In this document: piece after piece, positions 55,074 through 62,629 of the stretch
How the letters are laid out: each line of letters starts with the position of its first letter
Numbering within the stretch: the stretch's first letter is position 1
Assembly (NCBI RefSeq): GCF_017876155.1
Contig: NZ_JAGINP010000012.1
Coordinates: 62,001 to 126,000, forward strand
Source of the DNA: Azospirillum rugosum
GTDB taxonomy: Bacteria > Pseudomonadota > Alphaproteobacteria > Azospirillales > Azospirillaceae
Length of the DNA: 64,000 nt
Direction of reading: 5' to 3'
Program-made: the position numbers and the translations under genes
Notes under the pieces: generated by a model
Databases searched by the model: none
The model's input: the letters and a program-made list of their open reading frames with translations, nothing else
What the model was told of the DNA's origin: nothing

Positions 55074-56043
55074 GCTCGGCGTCGTCCTTCTGCGGGAGGG
55101 GGGCGGTCGGCAGGGTCGCGGCCATGGGGGCCGCCGGCCGGTTGTCCAGGCGCAGGGACAGAAGCTCCGGCCGCGCGTAGTGGCCGACGGAGTCCATCAT
55201 CCGCTTGCGCTTGGTGATCAGGGCCATGTCCAGGTCGGCGACCAGGATGCCCTCGCCGGAGGTCAGCGGCGGGACGACGTGGTTGCCTTCCGGCGAGATG
55301 ATCGCGGTCATGCAACCGCCGCGCAGCGCCTTCTGCAAGCCGGCGTCGGGCGTGATGCCGGCGATCTGCTCATCCGTCAGCCAGCCCGTGGAGTTCACCA
55401 CGAAGCAGCCCGACTCCAGCGCGTGGTGGCGGATCGACACCTCGATCTGGTCGGCGAAGATTTGTCCGACCATGGATCCGGGGAACTGCGCGACGTGGAT
55501 CTCCTCGTGCTGGGCCATCAGGGCGTAGCGGGCGAGCGGGTTGTAATGCTCCCAGCAGGCCAGCGCGCCGACGCGGCCGACAGCGGTGTCCACGACGGCC
55601 AGCCCGCTGCCGTCGCCCTGGCCCCAGATCATGCGCTCGTGATAGGTCGGGGTGATCTTGCGGCGCTTCAGGACCAGCCGTCCGTCGGCGTCGAAGACCA
55701 GTTGCGTGTTGTAGAGCGACCCGTGGTCGCGTTCGTTGACGCCCAGCACGACGACCACGCCGTGGGCGCGGGCCGCCGCGGCCACCGCGTCGGTGACCGG
55801 GCCGGGCACCACCACCGCCCGCTCGTAGAGCTTCAGGTGGTCGGCCCCGGCCAGGACGGGCGGACGCACGAAGGAGAAGTAGGGGTAGTAGGGGACGACG
55901 GTTTCCGGGAAGACGACCAGCGTCGCCCCCCGTTCCGCCGCGTCCGCGATCGCCCGGCACACCCGGTCGACCGTCCCGTCGGCGCTGTCCAGGTCGGGGG
56001 CGATCTGGACCGCCGCGACCCTGACCGTTCGTTTCTCCGTCAT
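55045..56043 (-). CDS. Nit6803-family nitrilase (Nit1 type; NitC-type)
   Basis: 332 residues. The catalytic triad by count is E47 (VFPETVVPY), K129 ([12 protein letters not shown]) and C163 ([10 protein letters not shown]), with E136 as the usual accessory glutamate. [20 protein letters not shown] is the Nit1/Nit6803 signature. It hydrolyses an organic nitrile to acid and ammonia; homologues are active on aromatic and aliphatic dinitriles. In this cluster it may act on a pathway intermediate. It lies 21 bases behind the first gene. Confidence 0.93.
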   Translation of the reverse strand: MTEKRTVRVAAVQIAPDLDSADGTVDRVCRAIADAAERGATLVVFPETVVPYYPYFSFVRPPVLAGADHLKLYERAVVVPGPVTDAVAAAARAHGVVVVLGVNERDHGSLYNTQLVFDADGRLVLKRRKITPTYHERMIWGQGDGSGLAVVDTAVGRVGALACWEHYNPLARYALMAQHEEIHVAQFPGSMVGQIFADQIEVSIRHHALESGCFVVNSTGWLTDEQIAGITPDAGLQKALRGGCMTAIISPEGNHVVPPLTSGEGILVADLDMALITKRKRMMDSVGHYARPELLSLRLDNRPAAPMAATLPTAPLPQKDDAEHDDALLLAR

Positions 56044-56064
56044 GATCCGCCCTCCGATCCGGCC

Positions 56065-56547
56065 TTACAGGGTCCAGGTGTTCAGGATGAAGGCGTTCGC
56101 CTTGCGGTGCAGGAGGACGATGTCCAGCACGTCGAGCGGGCTGATCGGGCGGATGCCGGGGATCAGCGCGCCCTCGCCGTGGCCGTACAGCGCCTGGAGC
56201 GCGAAGCGGCAGGCGTAGACCTTGCCGCCTTCCTCCATGAACTTGACGATCTGCTTGTTCATCGCCTGGTGGCCGGGGAAGGCCTCGTCGCCCAGCGTCG
56301 GGAAGCCGCGCTGCACGCCCAGCGTCACGCCCGGCCCGTAGAGTAGGACCGACGTCTCGAACCCCTTGCGCAGAAGCCGCGTGGCCTGGAGCAGGTTGAC
56401 GAGGCCGATGGAGCCTTCGAACGCCACGGTGTGGAAGGTGACGAGCGCCTTTTCGCCCGGCTCCGCCTTCACGTCCTCGAACACCTTCTCTTCGTAATCG
56501 ACCAGGACATCGCCCTTCTGGTTCTGCGGCTTGGTGACGGCAGGCAT
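56065..56547 (-). CDS. MSMEG_0572/Sll0783-family protein, first gene of the Nit1C-like cluster (NitB-type)
   Basis: 160 residues from [27 protein letters not shown] lies eight bases before this ATG, and the in-frame start at 56640 would lie beyond the sigma-54 promoter. A DsrE-like fold is suggested by [36 protein letters not shown] and [13 protein letters not shown]. The Synechocystis homologue Sll0783 is a nitrogen-starvation-response protein. The biochemical role is not known. It heads the nine-gene operon. Confidence 0.88.
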   Translation of the reverse strand: MPAVTKPQNQKGDVLVDYEEKVFEDVKAEPGEKALVTFHTVAFEGSIGLVNLLQATRLLRKGFETSVLLYGPGVTLGVQRGFPTLGDEAFPGHQAMNKQIVKFMEEGGKVYACRFALQALYGHGEGALIPGIRPISPLDVLDIVLLHRKANAFILNTWTL

Positions 56548-56585
56548 GTCTCGCTCTCCTATGGGATCGTGAATGCCGCATCCTT

Positions 56586-56601
56586 CGCAAAGCGCGTGCC
56601 A
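56586..56601 (-). promoter_or_regulatory. Sigma-54 (-24/-12) promoter of the Nit1C-like cluster
   Basis: Read on the minus strand the sequence is TGGCACGCGCTTTGCG. It matches the sigma-54 consensus TGGCAC-N5-TTGC exactly in both boxes and spacing. The expected start of transcription is near 56575, giving a leader of about 28 bases to the ATG at 56547. A sigma-54 promoter implies control by an enhancer-binding protein such as NtrC or a NitA-like activator, neither of which is encoded in this window. Confidence 0.72.
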
Positions 56602-56733
56602 GTCACTTCTCTGGACAGGTGAATGGCGCAATACCGTCATTTTGCAGTCAATATGCGATCAATCACCACATTCAGTGTGCGGTCATGACAATCCTAAGCG
56701 CCCATTGAACGGGCGTGTGGTGGCAAGTTTTTC

Positions 56734-56752
56734 ATCATTCTGGGCGAATGAT
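56734..56752. promoter_or_regulatory. Perfect palindrome, possible upstream activator site
   Basis: ATCATTC-TGGGC-GAATGAT, a 7-5-7 perfect inverted repeat. Its centre is about 165 bases upstream of the predicted sigma-54 transcription start, the usual distance for an enhancer-binding-protein site. It could equally serve the divergent MocR promoter. Confidence 0.5.
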
Positions 56753-57022
56753 TATGTCTTGTGCAGCAATTCGGCCCCGTTGCCGGTTGCCGGCAAAAGC
56801 GTTGGAACGGCTGAACGCGGCCCTTTACGCGCCTTGCGGACGGGGCGGAGACTCTGCCGAAAGTGGCGGGATTCCGCGGTGCCGTTACGGTTTCACGCCG
56901 CCGCTGCGGTCATTCTTGCCAGGGAAGGCAGGGACGCATAGGATGCGCCTCCAGGGACGGGAAGCGACTGCTGAAGGAAGAGGCGCTGCCCATTTCGGAT
57001 CCATGCGTCGGGCGCCCATTGA

Positions 57023-58468
57023 ATGCAGTCTTTGAAGGCCAATATCCAGTCAATGCACCAGTCCCCGCACCCCTGGCATTCCCCGATCCACAGCAGCGAC
57101 AAGCCGCTCTATCTCGCCATCGCCGACGCGATCGCGGACGACCTGCGCGGTGGCCGGCTCGTGCCCGGCGACCGCCTGCCGGCCCAGCGCGCGCTGGCCG
57201 AGGCGCTGTCGCTGGACTTCACAACGGTGGCGCGCGGCTACCAGGAGGCGCAGCGGCGCGGCCTGATCGAATCCCGCATCGGCGCCGGGACCTTTGTGCG
57301 CGATGCCGCACCGGCGCCCGCCGCTGCACCACGCCCGGAACCGTCGGTCCGCAACGCCCCGGCGCGCAGGCGGGCCGATTTCTCGATGAACCTTCCCCCG
57401 GAGATCGAGGATCCGGTGCTGGTCGCCCGCATGCAGGACGGTCTGGCGGAGGTCGGGCGGGACCTGATCGACCTGCTGCGCTACCAGGAGTTCGGCGGCT
57501 TGCCGGAGGACCGGCAGGCGGGCGCCGACTGGCTGGCGCGGCGCGGCCTGCCCGTGCCGGTGGACCGGCTGCTGGTCTGCGCCGGCACCCACAGCGCGCT
57601 TCAGGGCGTGCTGGCGTCGCTCGCCAAGGCCGGCGACGTGATCTGCGCGGAGGCGCTGACCTACCCGGGCCTGCGCGGGCTTGCGGCGCAGCAGGGACTG
57701 GAGGTCGTCGGGCTGGCCATGGACGAGGACGGCATCCTTCCGGACGCCTTCGAGGAGGCGTGCCGGACGCGCAGGCCGAAGGCACTCTACTGCAACCCGA
57801 CCCTGCAAAACCCAACCACCATCACGGTGCCGCTGGAACGCCGCCGCGCCCTGCTGGAGGTCGCGCGGCGCCACGGCGTCGCGGTGATCGAGGACGACGC
57901 CTACGGCGCGCTGCCGGTCGACGGGCCGCCGCCGCTTGCGGCGCTGGCGCCGGAGCTGGTCTTCTACATCGGCGGGCTGGCGAAGGCGCTGGGGGCCGGC
58001 CTGCGCGTCGCCTATCTGGTGGTGCCGGAGGCGCGGCGCGTCTGGCAGTTGTCGGCCTATCTGCGGGCGACGACGGTCATGGCCTCGCCGCTGACCCTGG
58101 CGCTGGCGACGCGCTGGATCGTCGATGGCACCGCCGACGCCATCCTGGACGCCGTCCGCGCGGAATCGGCGGCGCGCCAGGGTTTCGCGCGCAGCATCCT
58201 GCCCCACGCCGGCCAGCGGTCGAAGCCGGAGGCCTTCCATTTCTGGCTCCGCCTGCCGCCGGACTGGAGCCGGTCGAGCTTCGCCGCGACCTTGCGCGGT
58301 GCCAACCTCGGCATCGTCGTCAGCGACGCCTTCGCGGTCAACAACCCGCCGCCGGAGGCGGTGCGCCTGTGCCTGGGCGGCTGCGACGCCGTGGAGACGC
58401 GGCACGCGCTGGAGATGATCGCCCACACCCTGTCCCAGCCGCCGGCCTTCGCCGCCGCGTTCCTTTGA
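57023..58468 (+). CDS. MocR/PdxR-type regulator (GntR wHTH fused to aminotransferase domain)
   Basis: 481 residues from ATG 57023; ATG 57053 is an alternative just behind a GAAGG. The winged helix (LYLAIADAIADDLRGGRLVP, RLPAQRALAEALSLDFTTVA) is followed by a fold-type I PLP domain: NPTLQNPTTITVP, VIEDDAYGAL, and the Schiff-base lysine in GGLAKALGAGLRVAYLVVP. MocR proteins sense an amine or PLP adduct and bind direct repeats. Divergent placement suggests it responds to a metabolite of the Nit1C-like pathway. A pure aminotransferase role is less likely. Confidence 0.9.
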   Translation: MQSLKANIQSMHQSPHPWHSPIHSSDKPLYLAIADAIADDLRGGRLVPGDRLPAQRALAEALSLDFTTVARGYQEAQRRGLIESRIGAGTFVRDAAPAPAAAPRPEPSVRNAPARRRADFSMNLPPEIEDPVLVARMQDGLAEVGRDLIDLLRYQEFGGLPEDRQAGADWLARRGLPVPVDRLLVCAGTHSALQGVLASLAKAGDVICAEALTYPGLRGLAAQQGLEVVGLAMDEDGILPDAFEEACRTRRPKALYCNPTLQNPTTITVPLERRRALLEVARRHGVAVIEDDAYGALPVDGPPPLAALAPELVFYIGGLAKALGAGLRVAYLVVPEARRVWQLSAYLRATTVMASPLTLALATRWIVDGTADAILDAVRAESAARQGFARSILPHAGQRSKPEAFHFWLRLPPDWSRSSFAATLRGANLGIVVSDAFAVNNPPPEAVRLCLGGCDAVETRHALEMIAHTLSQPPAFAAAFL

Positions 58469-58478
58469 GGGGCGGCGA

Positions 58479-59318
58479 TCAGGGAAGAATACGCTTCCGT
58501 TTCAGGCTATCGATCGCGGAGATCGACGAGGCGGCTCCCACGCGGTCGGCCTGCTGGCGCACCTCGTTCGCCAGCGGGTGCAGGGACGCCGACGGCGCGT
58601 CCGCCACGAGGCTGTAGCCGATGCCGCGGTCGGCCCAGGCGTAGCCGGCAAGCGGCCCCTCCCGGTGCGGGGACATCGGCGTGTCGCCTTCCACCTCCAT
58701 CGGGCGCACCAGGACGGCGACGCGCGTGCCGCGGTCGTCGTCGTAGAGGAACAGGGCCGCGGCGCCGTGCGGCGTCGCCACCAGCCGGCCGCCCATGAAG
58801 CGATAGCCCGACCGCGACAGGTCCGGAACGGCGACGGGGTGCTTCAGTCGCTGCGAGATCCATGTCACCAGCTCCTCGCGGTCGCCGGCGCGGAGTTCGA
58901 CCGGACGGATGTGGTCCGCGGCGTAGACCTGGTAATTGGCCGCCGCTTCCTCCTTCAGCGCGGCGATGCCGCTCGCGGCCGGTGCGGTCCCGCGAGCGAA
59001 CCAGCCACCGATGCCCCCCAGCCCGACCATCAGGACCGCCGCGGCGGCCGACCGCCAGGTGGGAACCCACCGGCTGCGCCAGCGGGACTGCCGCGCCTCG
59101 ATGATGCGGGCGAGGCTCAGCTCCGGCGGGACCGGCTCCTCGGCGACGGGCGCCAGCGCGGACCGCAGGGCGCGGCGTTGCGCGGCCATGGCGGCGACGC
59201 GCCGTTCGACCTCGGGGTGGGCGTCCAGATAGGCCAGCACCTCGCCCCGCCGTGTGGGGTCCAGGGCCTCGTCGATGTAGGCGTGCAGATCGTCTTCGGT
59301 GATCGGACGGCCGGTCAT
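58479..59318 (-). CDS. Transmembrane anti-sigma factor
   Basis: 279 residues. The N-terminal anti-sigma domain (ITEDDLHAYIDEALDPTRRG) resembles the RskA/ChrR-like class but lacks the HxxxCxxC zinc site, so it is of the zinc-free kind. One membrane helix lies near residues 89-107 (AAAAVLMVGLGGIGGWFARG), and a periplasmic domain of about 170 residues follows (VELRAGDREELVTWISQRLK; GYRFMGGRLVATPHGAAALF). Its ATG overlaps the stop of the ECF sigma gene (ATGA). It would hold that sigma factor at the membrane until a periplasmic signal arrives. Confidence 0.92.
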   Translation of the reverse strand: MTGRPITEDDLHAYIDEALDPTRRGEVLAYLDAHPEVERRVAAMAAQRRALRSALAPVAEEPVPPELSLARIIEARQSRWRSRWVPTWRSAAAAVLMVGLGGIGGWFARGTAPAASGIAALKEEAAANYQVYAADHIRPVELRAGDREELVTWISQRLKHPVAVPDLSRSGYRFMGGRLVATPHGAAALFLYDDDRGTRVAVLVRPMEVEGDTPMSPHREGPLAGYAWADRGIGYSLVADAPSASLHPLANEVRQQADRVGAASSISAIDSLKRKRILP

Positions 59319-59851
59319 TTCACCCTCCGCAGCCAGGGGCGGGGCCCGGTGGCTGGCGCCTTCTCCTCCATGGCCGCCTCTGTCGCCCGCAGCAGTTTCT
59401 CGCGCGCCCGCGACAGGCGCGACATCACGGTGCCGATGGGAATGTTCAGCACGCGCGCCGCCTCGGCGTAGCTCAAATCCTCCACCGACACCAGCAGGAG
59501 GACGCTGCGCTGCTCCTCCGGCAGGGTGTCGAGCGCGCGCATCAGGTCCTTGTGCATCACGCCATGCTCCTGCGTCGGCGGGGCGGCGGTCGCCGCCTCG
59601 TCGGCGTCCTCCAGCGCGACGTGCCAGCCACGCCGGGAGCGGCTGAGCCGCGTCATGGCGAGGTTGTGCAGGATGGAGAACACCCAGGTGCGCGCGTCGC
59701 CGTCGGCCCGCCGCTGGTGCCAGCGGGCGACGACGCGCTCCAGGCAGTCCTGCACCAGATCGTCGGCCCCGGCCCGGTCGCGCAGCAGCACGCGCGCGTA
59801 GCGGCGCAGTGCCGGGATCAGGGGCTCGACGAGGAGCATCATGTCCTTCAT
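59315..59851 (-). CDS. ECF-type RNA polymerase sigma factor
   Basis: 178 residues with GGAGG upstream. Region 2 (LIPALRRYARVLLRDRAGAD; DDLVQDCLERVVARWHQR) and region 4 (ALDTLPEEQRSVLLLVSVED; SYAEAARVLNIPIGTVMSRL) are both intact, and regions 1 and 3 are absent as usual for ECF factors. It is co-transcribed with its anti-sigma and probably with the propeller and DUF305 genes 25 bases and more upstream. Its regulon is unknown; those secreted proteins are the first candidates. Confidence 0.95.
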   Translation of the reverse strand: MKDMMLLVEPLIPALRRYARVLLRDRAGADDLVQDCLERVVARWHQRRADGDARTWVFSILHNLAMTRLSRSRRGWHVALEDADEAATAAPPTQEHGVMHKDLMRALDTLPEEQRSVLLLVSVEDLSYAEAARVLNIPIGTVMSRLSRAREKLLRATEAAMEEKAPATGPRPWLRRVK

Positions 59852-59876
59852 GCCTAACGGCCTCCGCGGCCGGGCT

Positions 59877-61352
59877 TCACCGGCTCTGGACCTGGACGGG
59901 GGCGCCCGGCTGGTCCGGCGTGCCCAAGGCGATCACCAGATACCGGCGCTCGTCCTTGGCGTTGCCCTGGACGATCTGCCGGATGGGGCCGACCGCGTTG
60001 ACGATCGCCGAGCCCGCCGGGTTGGTCATGAAGGCGGTCAGCGGTTCCACCTTGCCCTTGCCGTCGGGATGGTCGGACAGCGCCAGCACATAGGGGGTCT
60101 TCGGCTCCAGCCCGGTGACCGAGGCTTGCAGCACCTGGGACAGGCCCTGGCTGAACAGCGACACGTTGGTCGGCGGCGTGCCGTCCTTCGCGGTCTTGCC
60201 GGCCATTGTATTGCCAACCGGGCCGAGCGTCAGGTGCGCGACGTCGCCCGCGACCCCGAGTGGCTGGAGGTTGGCCCGCCCGTCGCCCTCCGGCACCGCG
60301 TTGGGGACGTAGACGACGGCCTGCGGCGCCTGTCCGATGGGAGTCGTCGCGATCACGCGGTTGGTCAGGGTGTCGATGGCGGCCATGGCGTCGGCGTTCT
60401 CCAGCCCGACATAGATGCGGCTGCCATCGCCGGACGGCCACAGCCCGTGGGGCAGATTGCCGACGGGGATGGTCGCGACCTGATCGAACGTGTCGGTGCG
60501 GAACACCTTCACCTGGTTCAGGCCCCCGACCGTCACGTAGGCGAAGCTGCCTTTCGCGTTGCGGACGATGTTGACATGGTTGGTGATGGGGCCGGTGTCG
60601 ATCGTCTTCAGCAGGCCGAATGGCGGCCGGGCGTCGAAGACCTGGACCTTGCCGACGTCCTTCAGGGTGAACCACACCTGGTCGCCGTCCGGCGTCGCGG
60701 CCAGGTCGGGGCAGAAGGGGCTGGCTTGGCGGACCTTGCCCACGATCTGGTGGTCGGCCACGGAGACGACCACCGTCTCCGGATTGAAGGACGAGCAGAC
60801 ATAGCCGTACTTGCCGTCCGGCGAGAAGATCTGCATGCCGGGGCCGGCCGGCACCTTGATCCGCGTCTTCTCCTCGAAGCTGTGGCCGTCGAGCACGGCG
60901 ACGTAGTCCTCGCCGCGCACGGTCACCCAGACCTCGCTGCCGTCCGGGGTGAAGAAGGCCTCGTGCGGCGCGCGGCCGACATAGGTGACGTGCCTCACCG
61001 CGTTGGTGGCGGTGTCGATGAAGCTGACGGAGTTGGTGCCGATGGACACCACCGCCAGCGTCCGGTGGTCGGGCGAGAAGCCCATGCCGTGCACCAGGAC
61101 CTGCCCGCGGTAGAGCGGGCTGAGGTTGCCCGGCTGCGGGTCGCCCAGCCGGATGACGCCGAGAAGCCGGTTGTTGGCCGGATCGGTCACCGACACGGTG
61201 TTGGAGAACTGCTCGGCGGCGTAGACGCGGTCGCGGTGGCTGACCGGTATGTCGGCGTCGGAGGCGGCGCCGGGCGCCTGTCCGGCCCAGGCGGCGCCGA
61301 AGGACAGGAAGGTCGTGGCGGCGAGCGCCGCGGTGAGGAAGGAACGGGGCAC
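59877..61352 (-). CDS. Secreted YVTN-type beta-propeller protein
   Basis: About 491 residues from a GTG one base past the DUF305 stop. The signal peptide is MPRSFLTAALAATTFLSFGA, cleaved near AWAGQ. Repeats of the YVTN/NHL propeller type run through most of the protein (YAAEQFSNTVSVTDPANNRL; FSPDHRTLAVVSIGTNSVSF; FFTPDGSEVWVTVRGEDYVA; YVTVGGLNQVKVFRTDTF). About seven blades are likely. A further C-terminal domain starts near residue 390. Such proteins bind metals, cofactors or partner enzymes in the periplasm. No catalytic residues are recognised. Confidence 0.88.
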   Translation of the reverse strand: MPRSFLTAALAATTFLSFGAAWAGQAPGAASDADIPVSHRDRVYAAEQFSNTVSVTDPANNRLLGVIRLGDPQPGNLSPLYRGQVLVHGMGFSPDHRTLAVVSIGTNSVSFIDTATNAVRHVTYVGRAPHEAFFTPDGSEVWVTVRGEDYVAVLDGHSFEEKTRIKVPAGPGMQIFSPDGKYGYVCSSFNPETVVVSVADHQIVGKVRQASPFCPDLAATPDGDQVWFTLKDVGKVQVFDARPPFGLLKTIDTGPITNHVNIVRNAKGSFAYVTVGGLNQVKVFRTDTFDQVATIPVGNLPHGLWPSGDGSRIYVGLENADAMAAIDTLTNRVIATTPIGQAPQAVVYVPNAVPEGDGRANLQPLGVAGDVAHLTLGPVGNTMAGKTAKDGTPPTNVSLFSQGLSQVLQASVTGLEPKTPYVLALSDHPDGKGKVEPLTAFMTNPAGSAIVNAVGPIRQIVQGNAKDERRYLVIALGTPDQPGAPVQVQSR

Positions 61353-61353
61353 G

Positions 61354-61836
61354 TCAGGGCTCCTGTTGGGCGGAATGGGAATGATGGTGGGCGGCCATGG
61401 CGTCCGCCGACGGCGGGGGCACGTCCGGGCCGGTTTGCGTGGGGCCTGTTTGCGTAGGGACCGGCGCCGAGGGGGGCAGGGGAGCGCCGATCGCGAGCTT
61501 CATCGCGGCGATCTCCTGCTGCTGTTCGACGATGATCTCCTGGGCGATGCGGCGAAGCTGCTCGTTGCGCCCATGGCGCAGCAGGGCCAGCGCCATGTCG
61601 ATGGCGCCCTGGTGGTGGGCGGTCATCATGGCGACGAAGTCCTGGTCGACGTCGCCGCTCGGCTTGACCGCCATGCCGTTCATCATCGTCGTCATGGCCG
61701 CGTCGTTCTCGGCCAGGAAGCGTGCTTCCCCGCTGTCGTCGGCGAGGGCCGGGGCAGCGCCCGCAAGGGCGAGGGCCAGCGAGGCGGCCGCGACGGACGG
61801 TAAGGATCGCGCGATCCTGCGTGGCGAAGGGAACAT
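61354..61836 (-). CDS. Secreted DUF305 protein
   Basis: 160 residues from MFPSPRRIARSLPSVAAASL with GGAGA before the ATG. The signal peptide ends near ALADD. The DUF305 core is clear: FLAENDAAMTTMMNGMAV, DQDFVAMMTAHHQGAIDMAL with the paired histidines, and RRIAQEIIVEQQQEIAAMKL. The tail is Pro/Thr/His-rich and ends in AAHHHSHS. Four-helix DUF305 proteins are ferritin-like and are often linked to metals, including copper. It is the first gene of the operon with the propeller, ECF sigma and anti-sigma genes. Confidence 0.9.
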   Translation of the reverse strand: MFPSPRRIARSLPSVAAASLALALAGAAPALADDSGEARFLAENDAAMTTMMNGMAVKPSGDVDQDFVAMMTAHHQGAIDMALALLRHGRNEQLRRIAQEIIVEQQQEIAAMKLAIGAPLPPSAPVPTQTGPTQTGPDVPPPSADAMAAHHHSHSAQQEP

Positions 61837-61959
61837 GCTGTCTCCGGTAGGCTTTCGTTGTCCGGTGTGGTGATGACTCGCCACCGGCGGACTTATTCCG
61901 ATCCCCTCGGCGCATTTTTTCGCGGTGCCCGCCGCCACCGGAGGAATGTCCCAAACGGT

Positions 61960-61980
61960 GGCTTTAAAGTCCTTTAAGCC
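61960..61980. promoter_or_regulatory. Hyphenated palindrome in the DUF305/DUF1993 divergent gap
   Basis: GGCTTTAAAG-T-CCTTTAAGCC, an inverted repeat with one unpaired base, centred about 135 bases upstream of the DUF305 gene and 80 bases upstream of the DUF1993 gene. It stands out in a GC-rich gap and may be a regulator site for either gene. Confidence 0.35.
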
Positions 61981-62049
61981 GTTCCGGGGGCGCCGTACCG
62001 TCCGCGCTGCCGCTTTCCGGCTTCCGGCATACTGAACGGACAAACCCCG

Positions 62050-62571
62050 ATGAGCCTTTCGCTTTACAGAACTTCCGTCCCGGTCTTCGTCCGTGGGCTG
62101 ACCATCCTGTCCACGCTGCTCGACAAGGGGGCCGGGCACGCGGCGGAGCAGGGCCTTGACCCGTCCCGGCTGATCGACCTGCGCCTGGCGCCGGACATGT
62201 TCCCGCTGACCGGCCAGGTGCAGCGGGCGAGCGACACGGCGAAATTCGCCGTTCACCGCGTCACCGGCCTCGCCGCGCCCCGCTTTGAGGACAATGAGGC
62301 GAGCTTTCCGGAACTGCAGGAGCGTGTGGCGAAGACGATCGACTTCCTGCGGTCGGTGGACCCCGCCGCGGTCGAGGCGGGCAAGGACCGGGAGATCACG
62401 CACCCGTCCGGCGCGCTGCTGCGGGCCGACGATTACCTGCTGATGCACGCCCTGCCGAACTTCTTCTTCCACATCACGACGGCCTACGACCTGCTCCGCC
62501 ACGCCGGCGTCACGCTGAGCAAGACCGACTACCTCGGCTCCTTCGCGCACGAGGACGGGGCGGCCCGTTAA
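62050..62571 (+). CDS. DUF1993 family protein
   Basis: 173 residues. The start MSLSLYRTSVPVFVRGLTIL and the segment LRLAPDMFPLTGQVQRASDT followed by AKFAVHRVTGL are typical of DUF1993, as is HALPNFFFHITTAYDLLRHA near the end. The family is a DinB-like helical bundle of unknown function, possibly metal-binding. It is divergent from the DUF305 operon and 58 bases upstream of moeA, which is probably independent. Confidence 0.9.
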   Translation: MSLSLYRTSVPVFVRGLTILSTLLDKGAGHAAEQGLDPSRLIDLRLAPDMFPLTGQVQRASDTAKFAVHRVTGLAAPRFEDNEASFPELQERVAKTIDFLRSVDPAAVEAGKDREITHPSGALLRADDYLLMHALPNFFFHITTAYDLLRHAGVTLSKTDYLGSFAHEDGAAR

Positions 62572-62629
62572 CGGGACGGCGTGCCCACCCTATCTTCTGG
62601 CGTGATGACCAATCGTAGAGTGGACGAGC

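Larger units (their letters stand above)
56548..57022. other. Divergent control region between the Nit1C-like cluster and the MocR gene
   Basis: 475 bases without a gene. It holds a sigma-54 element (56586-56601), a perfect palindrome (56734-56752) and direct repeats near both promoters. GCGCCCATTGAA occurs at 56698-56709 and 57012-57023, CAGTCAATATGC at 56645-56656, and CAGTCAATGC at 57047-57056, just inside or before the MocR start. GTTGCCGGTTGCCGG near 56785 is a short tandem repeat. The region is richer in A+T than the genes. Confidence 0.7.

Noticed and set aside
55045..56043. Reading the cluster as plain nitrile degradation
   Set aside because: A nitrilase alone would suffice for that; the radical SAM, AIR-like, flavin, acyl- and glycosyltransferase genes are not explained by simple hydrolysis.
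56573..56941. Small plus-strand frame in the nit-like/MocR gap
   Set aside because: It overlaps the sigma-54 promoter region, lacks a ribosome site and shows no family features.
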